A stretch of 64,000 nt of DNA. Origin: Arcticibacter svalbardensis MN12-7 (GTDB lineage Bacteria; Bacteroidota; Bacteroidia; Sphingobacteriales; Sphingobacteriaceae). Where the stretch lies: positions 1-64,000 of the forward strand of contig NZ_AQPN01000084.1 in NCBI RefSeq assembly GCF_000403135.1, given 5' to 3'. Below, in pieces: positions 17,763 through 26,242 of the stretch. The notes below the pieces were generated by a model that had not been told where the DNA came from, ran no database searches, and was given only the letters and a program-made list of their open reading frames with translations. Made by a program: the position numbers and the translations under genes. The stretch's first letter is position 1. The number at the start of each line of letters is the position of its first letter.

Positions 17763-17969
17763 ATGATAGAATTTGAACTTGAAGGTGAGTTTATACCCCT
17801 GATTCAATTACTTAAAGCAACCCATCTGGTAGTAACAGGTGGAGAGGCTCAAATAGTTGTATTTGAAGGAAAGGTAAAATATAATGGCGAGGTCGATTAC
17901 AGAAAACGGCTCAAAGTGAAACGTGGCGATATAGTAGAATTTAACGGTAACAAGATCTTAGTGAAGTAA
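17763..17969 (+). CDS. S4-like RNA-binding protein (YbcJ/YaaA type), 68 aa
   Basis: Tiny protein consisting of one S4 fold: FIPLIQLLKATHLVVTGGEA (helix-turn), IVVFEGKVKYNGEVDYRKRL (the VNGEVETRK-like strand), KVKRGDIVEFNGNKILV. Family members bind RNA, often ribosome-associated; exact role unknown. I prefer ATG 17763; a TTG at 17757 in frame would add two residues. The aroB start follows after 2 bp, so the two are almost surely cotranscribed. Confidence 0.88.
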   Translation: MIEFELEGEFIPLIQLLKATHLVVTGGEAQIVVFEGKVKYNGEVDYRKRLKVKRGDIVEFNGNKILVK

Positions 17970-17971
17970 TT

Positions 17972-19036
17972 ATGACGCCAATACAAAGTAACGGATACGC
18001 TGTTTTCTTCGACAATGAACTAAAAGAACTCCAAATTTTTCTGGATAATTCAAATTATTCCAAGGTGTTTTTCCTGACCGACATGAATACTTCAGAACAT
18101 TGTTTACCCTTGATCAACCAATTTTTACCACTGCTTGACAACTACGACATCATTGAAGTAGATCCCGGAGAGGAAAATAAAAACATAGATTATTGTATCG
18201 GCGTATGGCAAAACCTGCTCGATTTTGATGCGGATAGGAATAGCCTGCTCATCAATCTGGGCGGTGGAGTGATTACCGATATGGGTGGTTTCGCTGCTTC
18301 TACCTACAAACGCGGAATTGATTTTATCCAGGTTCCAACTACACTTCTTTCTCAGGTAGATGCCTCTGTTGGTGGAAAAACAGGGATCGATATGGGCAAC
18401 ATTAAAAACATCATTGGTACTTTTACACAACCCAAAGCTGTTTTTATTTCTGCTGAATTTCTAAATAGTCTGGATGAACGTCAAATTCAATCCGGTTTTG
18501 CTGAAATAGTAAAACATGGTTTAATTGCGGACAAGGCTTATTTCAGCCAGCTTAAGGAAATCAAACCTAAAAGCGTTACCTCAGAGATCATCTACCATTC
18601 TGTTGAAATTAAAAATAAGGTGGTACTTGAAGACCCTTTTGAAAAGGGAATTCGTAAAACATTGAATTTCGGACATACAATAGGTCATGCTGTGGAGACG
18701 TATTCTTTAAAGAATGACAAAAAGCCACTTCTTCATGGTGAAGCCCTTGCCCTGGGTATGATTTGCGAAGCTTATCTTTCCAATCAGCATAATGGCCTTT
18801 CGGAAGAGGAGCTTACCGAAATCATTCAATACATCAGTTCTATTTTCTCGCCGTATAAGATCAAATCCGGCTCTTATCCCGACATCATGAACTTCATGAA
18901 GAACGATAAAAAGAACAACAACGGCGAAATAGGATTTGCTTTGCTTACTGAAATAGGAAAGTGTGACTTCAACATCTACCTCGAAGAAAAACAAATTCTG
19001 GATAGTCTGAGTTTTTACACAGAGTTAAACAGTTAA
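17972..19036 (+). CDS. aroB: 3-dehydroquinate synthase
   Basis: Second step of the shikimate pathway: DAHP to 3-dehydroquinate, NAD+ and Zn/Co dependent. The NAD-binding motif LLINLGGGVITDMGGFAAST, KRGIDFIQVPTTLLSQVDAS, VGGKTGIDMGNIKNIIGTF, the metal-site segment SGFAEIVKHGLI (Glu, His) and KTLNFGHTIGHAVE (His) with LHGEALALGM (His) are all present. Length 354 is normal. It is separated from the pheA operon by 300 bp carrying a promoter and attenuator, so it is outside that control. Confidence 0.97.
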   Translation: MTPIQSNGYAVFFDNELKELQIFLDNSNYSKVFFLTDMNTSEHCLPLINQFLPLLDNYDIIEVDPGEENKNIDYCIGVWQNLLDFDADRNSLLINLGGGVITDMGGFAASTYKRGIDFIQVPTTLLSQVDASVGGKTGIDMGNIKNIIGTFTQPKAVFISAEFLNSLDERQIQSGFAEIVKHGLIADKAYFSQLKEIKPKSVTSEIIYHSVEIKNKVVLEDPFEKGIRKTLNFGHTIGHAVETYSLKNDKKPLLHGEALALGMICEAYLSNQHNGLSEEELTEIIQYISSIFSPYKIKSGSYPDIMNFMKNDKKNNNGEIGFALLTEIGKCDFNIYLEEKQILDSLSFYTELNS

Positions 19037-19080
19037 TTCGTTTAAACTGAGTATTGACTATTTGAATAATTGCACTACGA

Positions 19081-19182
19081 TAAACCTTTAACTATTTCAT
19101 TTTGTCTATAAATACTTTGAATTAATACCTCGAATTAAACTTTAATTATTTCATTTTGCCTATTGACACTTTGAATTAATAC
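19081..19182. repeat. Imperfect 48-bp tandem-like direct repeat upstream of the pheA promoter
   Basis: Copy 1 is 19081-19128 and copy 2 is 19136-19182, each starting TAAAC and ending CTTTGAATTAATAC; I count about seven differences plus one deleted base. Copy 2 contains the -33 element of the pheA promoter (the ATTGACA segment), which differs in copy 1 (ATAAATA). Probably a local duplication that gave rise to, or spoiled, one promoter half; it could also be an operator pair. Confidence 0.75.
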
Positions 19183-19192
19183 TGTATATTTG
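19162..19192 (+). promoter_or_regulatory. Bacteroidota-type promoter of the pheA attenuated operon
   Basis: -33 element ATTG (19162-19165), 19-bp spacer, then TATATTTG (19185-19192), a perfect TAnnTTTG. Transcription should begin near 19198, about 10 bases before the leader peptide start codon. Confidence 0.75.
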
Positions 19193-19207
19193 GCTTAACA
19201 AAAAGAA

Positions 19208-19258
19208 ATGAGAAATATTAACACATATCTGTTCGGTTATTTTTACTATTATCAGTAA
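19208..19258 (+). CDS. Aromatic-rich leader peptide of the pheA attenuator, 16 aa
   Basis: ATG 19208 to TAA 19256-19258 encodes MRNINTYLFGYFYYYQ: seven of 16 residues are Tyr or Phe (codons at 19226, 19232, 19238, 19241, 19244, 19247, 19250). Such a run is far beyond chance in a short frame placed between a promoter and a terminator. It should act as a sensor: scarcity of charged Phe- or Tyr-tRNA stalls the ribosome here. No other function is expected of the peptide. Starts about 10 nt from the predicted transcription start, preceded by AAAAAGAA. Confidence 0.85.
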   Translation: MRNINTYLFGYFYYYQ

Positions 19259-19262
19259 GAAA

Positions 19263-19330
19263 CGGGACGAATATGTTATAAGTTTAAGAACTATATAAAG
19301 TCCCGGCCAAACAGCCGGGACTTTTTTTTT
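19263..19330 (+). promoter_or_regulatory. Transcription attenuator: antiterminator/terminator pair before pheA
   Basis: Terminator: AAGTCCCGGC (19298-19307), 6-base loop, GCCGGGACTT (19314-19323), T-run to 19330. Competing antiterminator: CGGGAC (19263-19268), five bases after the leader stop codon, pairs with GTCCCG (19300-19305) inside the terminator's left arm, and ATAT 19271-19274 can extend it with ATAT 19293-19296. A ribosome that reaches the leader stop covers 19263-19268 and lets the terminator form; one stalled earlier at Tyr/Phe codons frees it. Same logic as trp/phe attenuators of enterobacteria; here inferred from sequence alone. Confidence 0.85.
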
Positions 19331-19334
19331 GATC

Positions 19335-20168
19335 ATGAACAGAAAAAGAGTAGCAATACAAGGAATTAAAGCTTCATTTCACGAAGAAGCCGCATTTAAG
19401 TTTTTCGGAGAGAATATTGACACCATTGAGTGCAGTTCTTTTAAGAAAACTTGTGAAGTACTAAAAAACAAGGAAGCTGATTTCGTAGTTATGGCTATTG
19501 AAAATTCCATTGCAGGAAGTTTATTGCCTAATTACACCCTGCTTCGCGATTACCATTTATGTATTATCGGTGAGGTCTACCTTTCCATTCAACTCCACCT
19601 GATGGCTTTACCCGGTGTGAAATTTGAACAGATTAAAAATGTAGAATCGCACCCTATTGCCATCCGTCAGTGTATCGATTTTATTGACGAATACCCGCAC
19701 CTCAACATTGTGGAGAGCTCAGATACAGCTGCATGTGCCAAACGGATCCGCGACGAACAACTTACAGATACAGTTGCCATTGCCAATCAACTCGCAGCAA
19801 AATTATATGGCTTAGAAATTCTGGAACGCCGTATCGAATCAAATAAGAAAAACTTTACCCGTTTCCTGATTCTCTCTGAGCATAATGGATGGGATATCCC
19901 TAATCCGAATAAGGCTTCGCTTTCTTTTGAAACGAATGATGAAGTAGGATCTCTGGCTAAAGTGCTTAATATCTTTGCAGAGCACAATGTAAACCTAAGC
20001 AAGATTCAGTCGATGCCCGTTTTAGGCAAACGCAATGAGTATAACTTTTACGTCGATATTGAATGGGAAGATACTGCCGCCTACAAAGAGGCGTTGAGTA
20101 AAATACTGCGATACACGATTAACTTCACCCTAATGGGCGAATACATCAAAAACGAAAACGTCAAATAA
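19335..20168 (+). CDS. pheA: Prephenate dehydratase
   Basis: Converts prephenate to phenylpyruvate, the committed step to phenylalanine. Start at ATG 19335, four bases beyond the terminator T-run; a TTG at 19329 lies inside the T-run and is unlikely. PDT domain residues 1-180: IQGIKASFHEEAAFKFF, VMAIENSIAGSLLPNYTLL, SHPIAIRQCIDF, SSDTAACAKRI and the catalytic SNKKNFTRFLIL (Thr-Arg-Phe). ACT domain ~195-270: DEVGSLAKVLNIFAEHNVNL and LSKIQSMPVLGK, which in the family binds Phe for feedback inhibition. No chorismate mutase is fused; that activity sits on the next gene. Confidence 0.96.
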   Translation: MNRKRVAIQGIKASFHEEAAFKFFGENIDTIECSSFKKTCEVLKNKEADFVVMAIENSIAGSLLPNYTLLRDYHLCIIGEVYLSIQLHLMALPGVKFEQIKNVESHPIAIRQCIDFIDEYPHLNIVESSDTAACAKRIRDEQLTDTVAIANQLAAKLYGLEILERRIESNKKNFTRFLILSEHNGWDIPNPNKASLSFETNDEVGSLAKVLNIFAEHNVNLSKIQSMPVLGKRNEYNFYVDIEWEDTAAYKEALSKILRYTINFTLMGEYIKNENVK

Positions 20169-20193
20169 AAACATAAAGCAAACAAATAGTACG

Positions 20194-21300
20194 ATGAAAC
20201 TTAACTTAAACATAGAACCATTAGAAAATTGGTTACCTACAAAAAGCCAGCCTTTAGTTATTGCAGGTCCTTGTAGCGCAGAAACAGAAGAACAATTAAT
20301 TGCTACGGCACACCTTCTGGCTAAAACAGGTAAAATCTCTGCTCTTCGTGCAGGAATCTGGAAACCACGTACTCGTCCCGGAGAATTTGAAGGTATCGGA
20401 AGTATTGGTCTCGAATGGCTAAACCGTGCTAAAAAGGAAACAGGTTTACCTATCACGGTTGAGGTTGCTAATGCAAAACACGTTGAAGAAGCTTTGGCTG
20501 CTGGTGTAGATATTCTTTGGATTGGCGCACGCTCTACTGCAAACCCTTTCACAGTTCAGGAAATTGCTGATGCTTTACGTGGTGTAGACATTCCGGTAAT
20601 GATTAAAAACCCGGTTAACCCCGATCTTTCTTTGTGGATTGGTGCCCTCGAACGTATCAACCAAGCCGGTATCACCAAGTTGGCTGCTATTTCACGTGGT
20701 TTTTCATCTTACGAAAAATCTCCTTTCAGAAATGAACCAATGTGGGAACTTGCTATTCAGTTGAAGACACTTTGTCCTGAATTACCGATCATTTGCGACC
20801 CTAGTCATATCTGTGGAAACCGTGAGTTAATTCCTTACATCTCTCAAAAAGCACTGGATTTAGAAATGAATGGCCTGATGATTGAGTCACATATTGACCC
20901 TTCTGTAGCCTGGACTGATGCGAAACAACAATTAACACCTTCCGCATTATCTGATCTGATAGACAATCTTACTGTACGTCATCATGAGCCTAAAAGTCAG
21001 GTTGTATCCGATAAATTAGCTGAACTCCGTAAAGACATTGACAAAATCGATGATCTTCTTATTCAAAAGATAGCCGAAAGAATGGGTATCGTAGAGAAAA
21101 TAGGTGAGTTCAAAAGAGATAACGACATCACTATTCTTCAGATTAACCGTTGGGATGAAATCATCAACAAACGCGCTGAATTTGCGAAAGCTCTAAAACT
21201 AGATATTGAATTTACTACTAAATTACTTGAATTGATCCATGCTGAATCTATTAAGAGACAAACTAAGATCATGAATGTAAAAACAGTTGAAGAACACTAA
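20194..21300 (+). CDS. Bifunctional DAHP synthase / chorismate mutase
   Basis: Residues ~1-265 are a type I-beta DAHP synthase (KDO8PS-like): VIAGPCSAETEEQLI, LRAGIWKPRTRPGEFEGIGS, VDILWIGARSTANPFTVQE, VMIKNPVNPDLSLWIGALER, ICDPSHICGNRE and IESHIDPSVAWTDAKQQLTP. Residues ~280-365 are an AroQ chorismate mutase: LRKDIDKIDDLLIQKIAERM, VEKIGEFKRDNDITILQINR, LLELIHAESIKRQ. It therefore supplies both the first step of the shikimate pathway and the prephenate-forming step. In this fusion the mutase domain commonly makes the synthase sensitive to prephenate (family knowledge). 25 bp after pheA; the stop overlaps the aroA start by one base (TAATG). Confidence 0.95.
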   Translation: MKLNLNIEPLENWLPTKSQPLVIAGPCSAETEEQLIATAHLLAKTGKISALRAGIWKPRTRPGEFEGIGSIGLEWLNRAKKETGLPITVEVANAKHVEEALAAGVDILWIGARSTANPFTVQEIADALRGVDIPVMIKNPVNPDLSLWIGALERINQAGITKLAAISRGFSSYEKSPFRNEPMWELAIQLKTLCPELPIICDPSHICGNRELIPYISQKALDLEMNGLMIESHIDPSVAWTDAKQQLTPSALSDLIDNLTVRHHEPKSQVVSDKLAELRKDIDKIDDLLIQKIAERMGIVEKIGEFKRDNDITILQINRWDEIINKRAEFAKALKLDIEFTTKLLELIHAESIKRQTKIMNVKTVEEH

Positions 21301-22595
21301 TGGCTGAAAAAAGCAACATACTTTCAAAATCAGAACCTGATACTTTTTGCAAAATCCAACTTACCGGATCAAAAAGCGAAAGCAACAGAGCACTGATTTT
21401 AAAAGCATTAAGTAAGGGAAAGGTTGCTATAAACAACCTTTCCTCTGCTGATGATACCGTTATACTGAATGGGGTACTCGAAGCATTTGAAAAGGGCATT
21501 AATGAAGCCTCTTTTGGTACTGGAAGTTTGAAACACTTAGATGGTCAGCTAACCGCCAATATAGGTCCTGCAGGTACCGCTATGCGTTTTCTAAGTGCCT
21601 ACCTGGCCGTTACGGGTACAGAAGCTCAGCTAACTGGATCTGATCGGATGAAACAACGCCCCATTGGGATCCTTGTTGACGCACTTTCTACATTAGGTGC
21701 AAACATCAATTACGACGGAGAGGAAGGTTATCCTCCCCTGAAATTTAGCCCAGACTTTAAGCAGAAAGCTAATGTTATTCATATACAGGGAAATGTAAGT
21801 TCCCAGTATCTCTCTGCCTTACTACTGGTTTCTCCTTATCTGCGAAACGGTCTTGAACTTCATATTGATGGTGAGTTAACCTCCCGTCCTTATGTGGAAA
21901 TGACGCTGTCGATGCTCAAAGAAGTAGGAATTGAACATTCCTGGACCGGCTCTATTATTACTATTGCGCATCAGCCTTTTATAAATGCCCAAATTACTAT
22001 TGAGCCTGATTGGAGTGCAGCTTCCTATTGGTATGCCATTGCAGCTTTGTCTGACAATGCCACCATTACCCTCCCCTATTTAAAGAAAAATAGCTTACAG
22101 GGCGATAGTCGCATTGCTTCTATTATGCAAAGTTTCGGCATCAAATCGACCTTTACGGAAAGTGGTTTAATGATAGAAAAGACAAAAGGTCGTCTGGATG
22201 ATTCGATCATCTTTGATTTAAGAGACTGTCCTGATTTAGCACAAACCATTATTGTATGCAGTGCGGCATTAGGAAATGATGCCACATTTACCGGACTTGA
22301 AACACTTAAAATCAAGGAAACCGACCGCATCCTTGCGCTACAGACCGAACTTGCTAAAATCGGTGTAACGCTTTCGGAGGAATATTCTTTTTATCATCTG
22401 GATTGTTCCAAGCTTCATTTTCCGGAAAAGCTTACTATCAAAACATACGAAGACCATCGGATGGCAATGGCTTTTGCTCCCCTGGCTTTAAAAATACCAC
22501 AGCTCGAAATTGAAGATCCACAGGTAGTGGGCAAATCATACCCGACTTTCTGGGATGACCTCCTGAAGGCCGGCTTCCACATCAATACCAATTAA
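21300..22595 (+). CDS. aroA: 3-phosphoshikimate 1-carboxyvinyltransferase (EPSP synthase)
   Basis: Sixth shikimate step: shikimate-3-phosphate plus PEP to EPSP. Motifs: QLTGSKSESNRALILKALSK (substrate-binding KSxSNR, ~20-35), NIGPAGTAMRFLSAYLA (NxGxAGTxxR form), GSDRMKQRPIGILVDAL, SSQYLSALLLVSPY, EPDWSAASYWYAIAAL, FDLRDCPDLAQTIIV, LKIKETDRILAL and TYEDHRMAMAFAPLAL. The first two motifs differ slightly from the bacterial class I form (IGPAG rather than LGNAG), a common trait in Bacteroidota. Start codon shares one base with the previous stop: tight translational coupling. Confidence 0.96.
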   Translation: MAEKSNILSKSEPDTFCKIQLTGSKSESNRALILKALSKGKVAINNLSSADDTVILNGVLEAFEKGINEASFGTGSLKHLDGQLTANIGPAGTAMRFLSAYLAVTGTEAQLTGSDRMKQRPIGILVDALSTLGANINYDGEEGYPPLKFSPDFKQKANVIHIQGNVSSQYLSALLLVSPYLRNGLELHIDGELTSRPYVEMTLSMLKEVGIEHSWTGSIITIAHQPFINAQITIEPDWSAASYWYAIAALSDNATITLPYLKKNSLQGDSRIASIMQSFGIKSTFTESGLMIEKTKGRLDDSIIFDLRDCPDLAQTIIVCSAALGNDATFTGLETLKIKETDRILALQTELAKIGVTLSEEYSFYHLDCSKLHFPEKLTIKTYEDHRMAMAFAPLALKIPQLEIEDPQVVGKSYPTFWDDLLKAGFHINTN

Positions 22596-22598
22596 AAC

Positions 22599-23690
22599 AT
22601 GGCAGGAAATACATTTGGACAATTGTTCCGCATCAGTACATTTGGAGAATCTCATGGTAAAGCCATTGGAGTGATCATAGATGGCTGTCCCCCTAATATT
22701 GAAATTGACTTGGATTTCATCCAGGGAGAGCTCGATAAACGCAAACCCGGACAGTCCAAAATCACTACACAAAGGAAAGAAAGTGATACAGCAAGTATCC
22801 TATCGGGAGTTTTTGAAGGCAAAAGTACAGGTACTGCCCTGGCATTACTTATCCCGAATGAAGACCAGCGTTCAAAGGACTACGACCATAATAAAGATAT
22901 TTTCAGGCCCTCTCATGCCGATTATACTTACCAGGAAAAATATGGGATCCGTGATTATCGGGGAGGCGGACGTTCATCGGCACGCGAAACCGCTGCCCGC
23001 GTAGCAGCAGGAGCAGTAGCTAAACTCTACCTGAAGCAAAAGGGGGTAGAGATATTTGCACATGTTTCCTCTGCCGGCACTATTAATTCGCCAAATCTAC
23101 CTGTACAGGCTTTGTCAGCATTGCTGGTAATCCGTGAAAGTAATATTGTGCGTTGTGCTGATCAGGCAACAGCAAATGAAATGATTGAAATGATCGACGG
23201 TGTCCGCAAGGATGGCGATACGGTTGGCGGGAAGATCTCCTGTATCATTCGCAATTGTCCGGTTGGTTTAGGTGAACCGGTATTTGACAAACTACATGCC
23301 GACCTTGGAAAAGCGATGCTAAGCATTAATGCCGTACATGGATTCGAATACGGATCAGGGTTTGCAGGATCTGAAATGAAGGGATCTGAACACAATGACA
23401 TTTTCCATGTTGCAGAAGGTGGAAAACCAATCAGCACCAGCACTAACTTCTCCGGAGGGATTCAAGGTGGCATTTCTAATGGCATGGATATCACCTTCAG
23501 GGTAGCCTTTAAACCGGTAGCCACCATAATGCACAATCAGCAAACGGTTGATAAATCTGGAAACGCTGCTGAGATTAAAGGCAAAGGTCGCCATGACCCT
23601 TGTGTGGTACCTCGGGCAGTAGCTATTGTGGAAGCGATGGCGGCTTTGGTAATAGCTGATCATTACCTGAGGCAAGCTGCTTATCAGTAA
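22599..23690 (+). CDS. aroC: Chorismate synthase
   Basis: Last common step: EPSP to chorismate, needing reduced FMN. Signature sequences: [20 protein letters not shown] (first signature, His), [40 protein letters not shown] and [19 protein letters not shown] (second), [79 protein letters not shown]. Three bp after aroA; last gene of the attenuated operon, which ends at a long hairpin. Confidence 0.97.
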   Translation: MAGNTFGQLFRISTFGESHGKAIGVIIDGCPPNIEIDLDFIQGELDKRKPGQSKITTQRKESDTASILSGVFEGKSTGTALALLIPNEDQRSKDYDHNKDIFRPSHADYTYQEKYGIRDYRGGGRSSARETAARVAAGAVAKLYLKQKGVEIFAHVSSAGTINSPNLPVQALSALLVIRESNIVRCADQATANEMIEMIDGVRKDGDTVGGKISCIIRNCPVGLGEPVFDKLHADLGKAMLSINAVHGFEYGSGFAGSEMKGSEHNDIFHVAEGGKPISTSTNFSGGIQGGISNGMDITFRVAFKPVATIMHNQQTVDKSGNAAEIKGKGRHDPCVVPRAVAIVEAMAALVIADHYLRQAAYQ

Positions 23691-23735
23691 AGATTTTTTC
23701 TATAAAAATATTTGAGAAGACCGTTTTTTCTATAA

Positions 23736-23796
23736 AAAGCGAAACCAGGTATTCTTGTTCATGAAATTGATGAACAAGAATACCTGGTTTCGCTTT
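23736..23796. terminator. Very long perfect hairpin, bidirectional terminator
   Basis: A 27-bp perfect inverted repeat: 23736-23762 (starts AAAGCGAAACC, ends TTGTTCAT) and 23770-23796, loop GAAATTG. A-tract before and T-rich sequence after the stem on both strands suit termination of aroC (+) and of the convergent dehydrogenase gene (-), whose stop is 29 bp away. Confidence 0.85.
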
Positions 23797-23824
23797 ATTA
23801 TTTAAGAACCCTATAATCGATCTC

Positions 23825-26242
23825 TTAATATATTGATGGATATAATGAGGGATTAGTTTCACTCATCATTTCATAAACAACTTCAATAATGTCATCCGTA
23901 GACGGTTTACTAAAATAATCACCATCTGTACCATATGGAGGACGGTGTTCCTTAGCAGTTATAGTTCGTGGCGCACTGTCCAGATGATAATATCCATCTT
24001 GTTTCTCCAGTATTTGCTGCAAAATATAAGCAGAAGCACCACCGGGAACATCCTCATCAACAATCAATAATTTATTTGTTTTCTTTAGTGATTGTGCGCA
24101 CAGATGATCCAGATCAAAAGGATGTAAGGTTTGCAGATCTATAATTTCAATAGAAATGCCCATGTGTTCCAGCTCTTCTGCCACTTCCTGAACCACACGA
24201 AGTGTAGAACCGTATGAAACAATCGTGATGTCCTTACCTTCCCGCATCAGTTCTGCTTTTCCAAGAGCAACAGTAAAATCACCAACATTAGAAGGGAGAC
24301 GCTCTTTTAAACGGTAACCATTTAAACATTCGACAACCAAAGCAGGCTCATCAGCACGAAGTAAGGTATTATACATCCCTGCCGCCTGAGTCATATTTCG
24401 GGGTACACAAATATGCACACCGCGCATAATACCTAAAATAGCTGCCATTGGCGAACCTGAATGCCATACACCTTCAAGACGATGTCCACGGGTACGGATA
24501 ATCAAAGGAGCCTTCTGACCACCTTTGGTACGGTAACTTAAACTTGCCAGATCATCACTGATCACATTTATAGCATATAAAATGTAGTCTATATATTGAA
24601 TCTCAGCGATAGGTTTCAAGCCACGTAGACCTAACCCAATGCCTTGTCCGATAATGGTACTTTCTCTAATTCCGGTATCAGCTACTCTAAGTTTGCCGAA
24701 TTTGTCTTGCAAACCCGCAAAACCCTGATTCACGTCACCTATACTTCCAACATCTTCACCAAATGCAATAATCCGTGCATCCCGGGCAAAGTTCTCATCG
24801 AAACAGCCATTTAAAATTTCCCTTCCATCAATAAGCTTAGAGTCTGCGTCATATATAGGAGCAACAACGGGAACGTGCACATGCGAATCAAAAGAATCGG
24901 TAAAGAGTTTTGAATTATAGCGTTCATTGTTATCTATCATCTGTGCCTGGTACCAATTCTGTAAATTTTGCTTTTGTACAGAATCCTTTCCTATCAAGGT
25001 ACGCATTGTTTTACGAACATGTACCATAATCTCTCTTCGGGTCACTTCTACAGAAGAATGAATAGACTTTGCCATTTCATTAAATACCGGAAGATCAAAC
25101 GCTTTCAATAGTGCTTCAGCTTCATCAGCTTCCTTGCGTAATTCCTTTTGGAAGTTATCCCAGGCATTCTTACGGCATACCCGAACGTATTCAATAGCCT
25201 TTGTTTCCAGTTCAGCCAGTTCTTCTTCATTAATAATGGCACTTTCAACCATCCAGGTGCGCATTTTCAACAAACAGTCAAACTGCATCTCCCAGGCTAA
25301 TCTTTCTTTTGATTTATACCGCTCATGTGAACCTGAAGTGGAATGTCCCTGCGGTTGAGTCAGTTCGTACACATGAATCATCACCGGAATTTGTTTTTCC
25401 CTGCAAATCGCTATAGCCTTTTCATAGGTTTCACAAAGACCTGCATAATCCCAGCCCTTTACTTTGAAGATCTCAAAGCCTTCGCCCTTTTCATCACGTT
25501 GAAATCCCTTTAGGACCTCTGAAATATCCTGTTTGGTAGTTTGCAATTCTGAAGGTACTGATATGGCGAAACCATCATCCCAGATAGACACAGCCATCGG
25601 AATCTGTAGTACTCCGGCAGCATTTATGGCTTCAAAAAACACACCCTCAGATGTTGAACCATTACCTATGGTACCAAATGCGACTTCATTACCTCCTGCC
25701 GAAAAATGCGAAAGGTAACTCAGGTCCGGGTTATTTCTATATAATTTAGAAGCTTGTGCTAGTCCTACTAAACGAGCCATTTGCCCCCCGGTAGTAGATA
25801 TATCCGCAGATGTATTTTTAGTAAGCATTTGATTTTTCCAACTGCCGTCCTCATTGAGTACGCGCGATGAAAAATGACAGTTCATTTGCCTGCCTCCCGA
25901 AAAAGGCTCTGCCTTAACGTCAGTATTCGCATATAACTGCGAAAAGAATTCCGTAATAGTGGCCATTCCAGTAGCGAACATAAACGTCTGGTCACGATAA
26001 TAACCAGACCGCCAGTCTCCCTTTTGGAAAACTTTAGCCATCGCTATTTGGGCAACTTCCTTTCCGTCGCCAAAGATGCCAAACTTGGCCTTACCTGTTA
26101 ACACTTCACGACGGCCAATTAAACTGGCCTGCCGGCTTTCGAAGCATATTCGATAGTCTTTAATTACAATATTTTTAAAGTCCTCAAAGCTCAATTCAGG
26201 AACCTCAAACTGATTACTTAGTTTAGAATGTTTTTCTGACAT
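23825..26242 (-). CDS. Fused alpha/beta E1 component of a 2-oxoacid dehydrogenase
   Basis: One chain of ~805 residues joins the E1-alpha (ThDP-binding, residues ~1-370) and E1-beta (~470-805) subunits that are separate in most bacteria. Alpha part: GDGKEVAQIAMAKVF, GDWRSGYYRDQTFMFATG, the ThDP loop region FGTIGNGSTSEGVFFEAINA, WDDGFAISVP, GSHERYKSKERLAWE. Beta part: IAFGEDVGSIGDVNQGFAGL, GIRESTIIGQGIGLGLRGL, IRTRGHRLEGVWHSGSP, IVSYGSTLRVVQEVAEEL, LLIVDEDVPGGASAYI. Best fit is branched-chain (2-oxoisovalerate) dehydrogenase; pyruvate cannot be excluded. Start at ATG 26242 (SEKHSK...) preferred over a codon at 26257. No E2/E3 genes nearby. Confidence 0.93.
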   Translation of the reverse strand: MSEKHSKLSNQFEVPELSFEDFKNIVIKDYRICFESRQASLIGRREVLTGKAKFGIFGDGKEVAQIAMAKVFQKGDWRSGYYRDQTFMFATGMATITEFFSQLYANTDVKAEPFSGGRQMNCHFSSRVLNEDGSWKNQMLTKNTSADISTTGGQMARLVGLAQASKLYRNNPDLSYLSHFSAGGNEVAFGTIGNGSTSEGVFFEAINAAGVLQIPMAVSIWDDGFAISVPSELQTTKQDISEVLKGFQRDEKGEGFEIFKVKGWDYAGLCETYEKAIAICREKQIPVMIHVYELTQPQGHSTSGSHERYKSKERLAWEMQFDCLLKMRTWMVESAIINEEELAELETKAIEYVRVCRKNAWDNFQKELRKEADEAEALLKAFDLPVFNEMAKSIHSSVEVTRREIMVHVRKTMRTLIGKDSVQKQNLQNWYQAQMIDNNERYNSKLFTDSFDSHVHVPVVAPIYDADSKLIDGREILNGCFDENFARDARIIAFGEDVGSIGDVNQGFAGLQDKFGKLRVADTGIRESTIIGQGIGLGLRGLKPIAEIQYIDYILYAINVISDDLASLSYRTKGGQKAPLIIRTRGHRLEGVWHSGSPMAAILGIMRGVHICVPRNMTQAAGMYNTLLRADEPALVVECLNGYRLKERLPSNVGDFTVALGKAELMREGKDITIVSYGSTLRVVQEVAEELEHMGISIEIIDLQTLHPFDLDHLCAQSLKKTNKLLIVDEDVPGGASAYILQQILEKQDGYYHLDSAPRTITAKEHRPPYGTDGDYFSKPSTDDIIEVVYEMMSETNPSLYPSIY

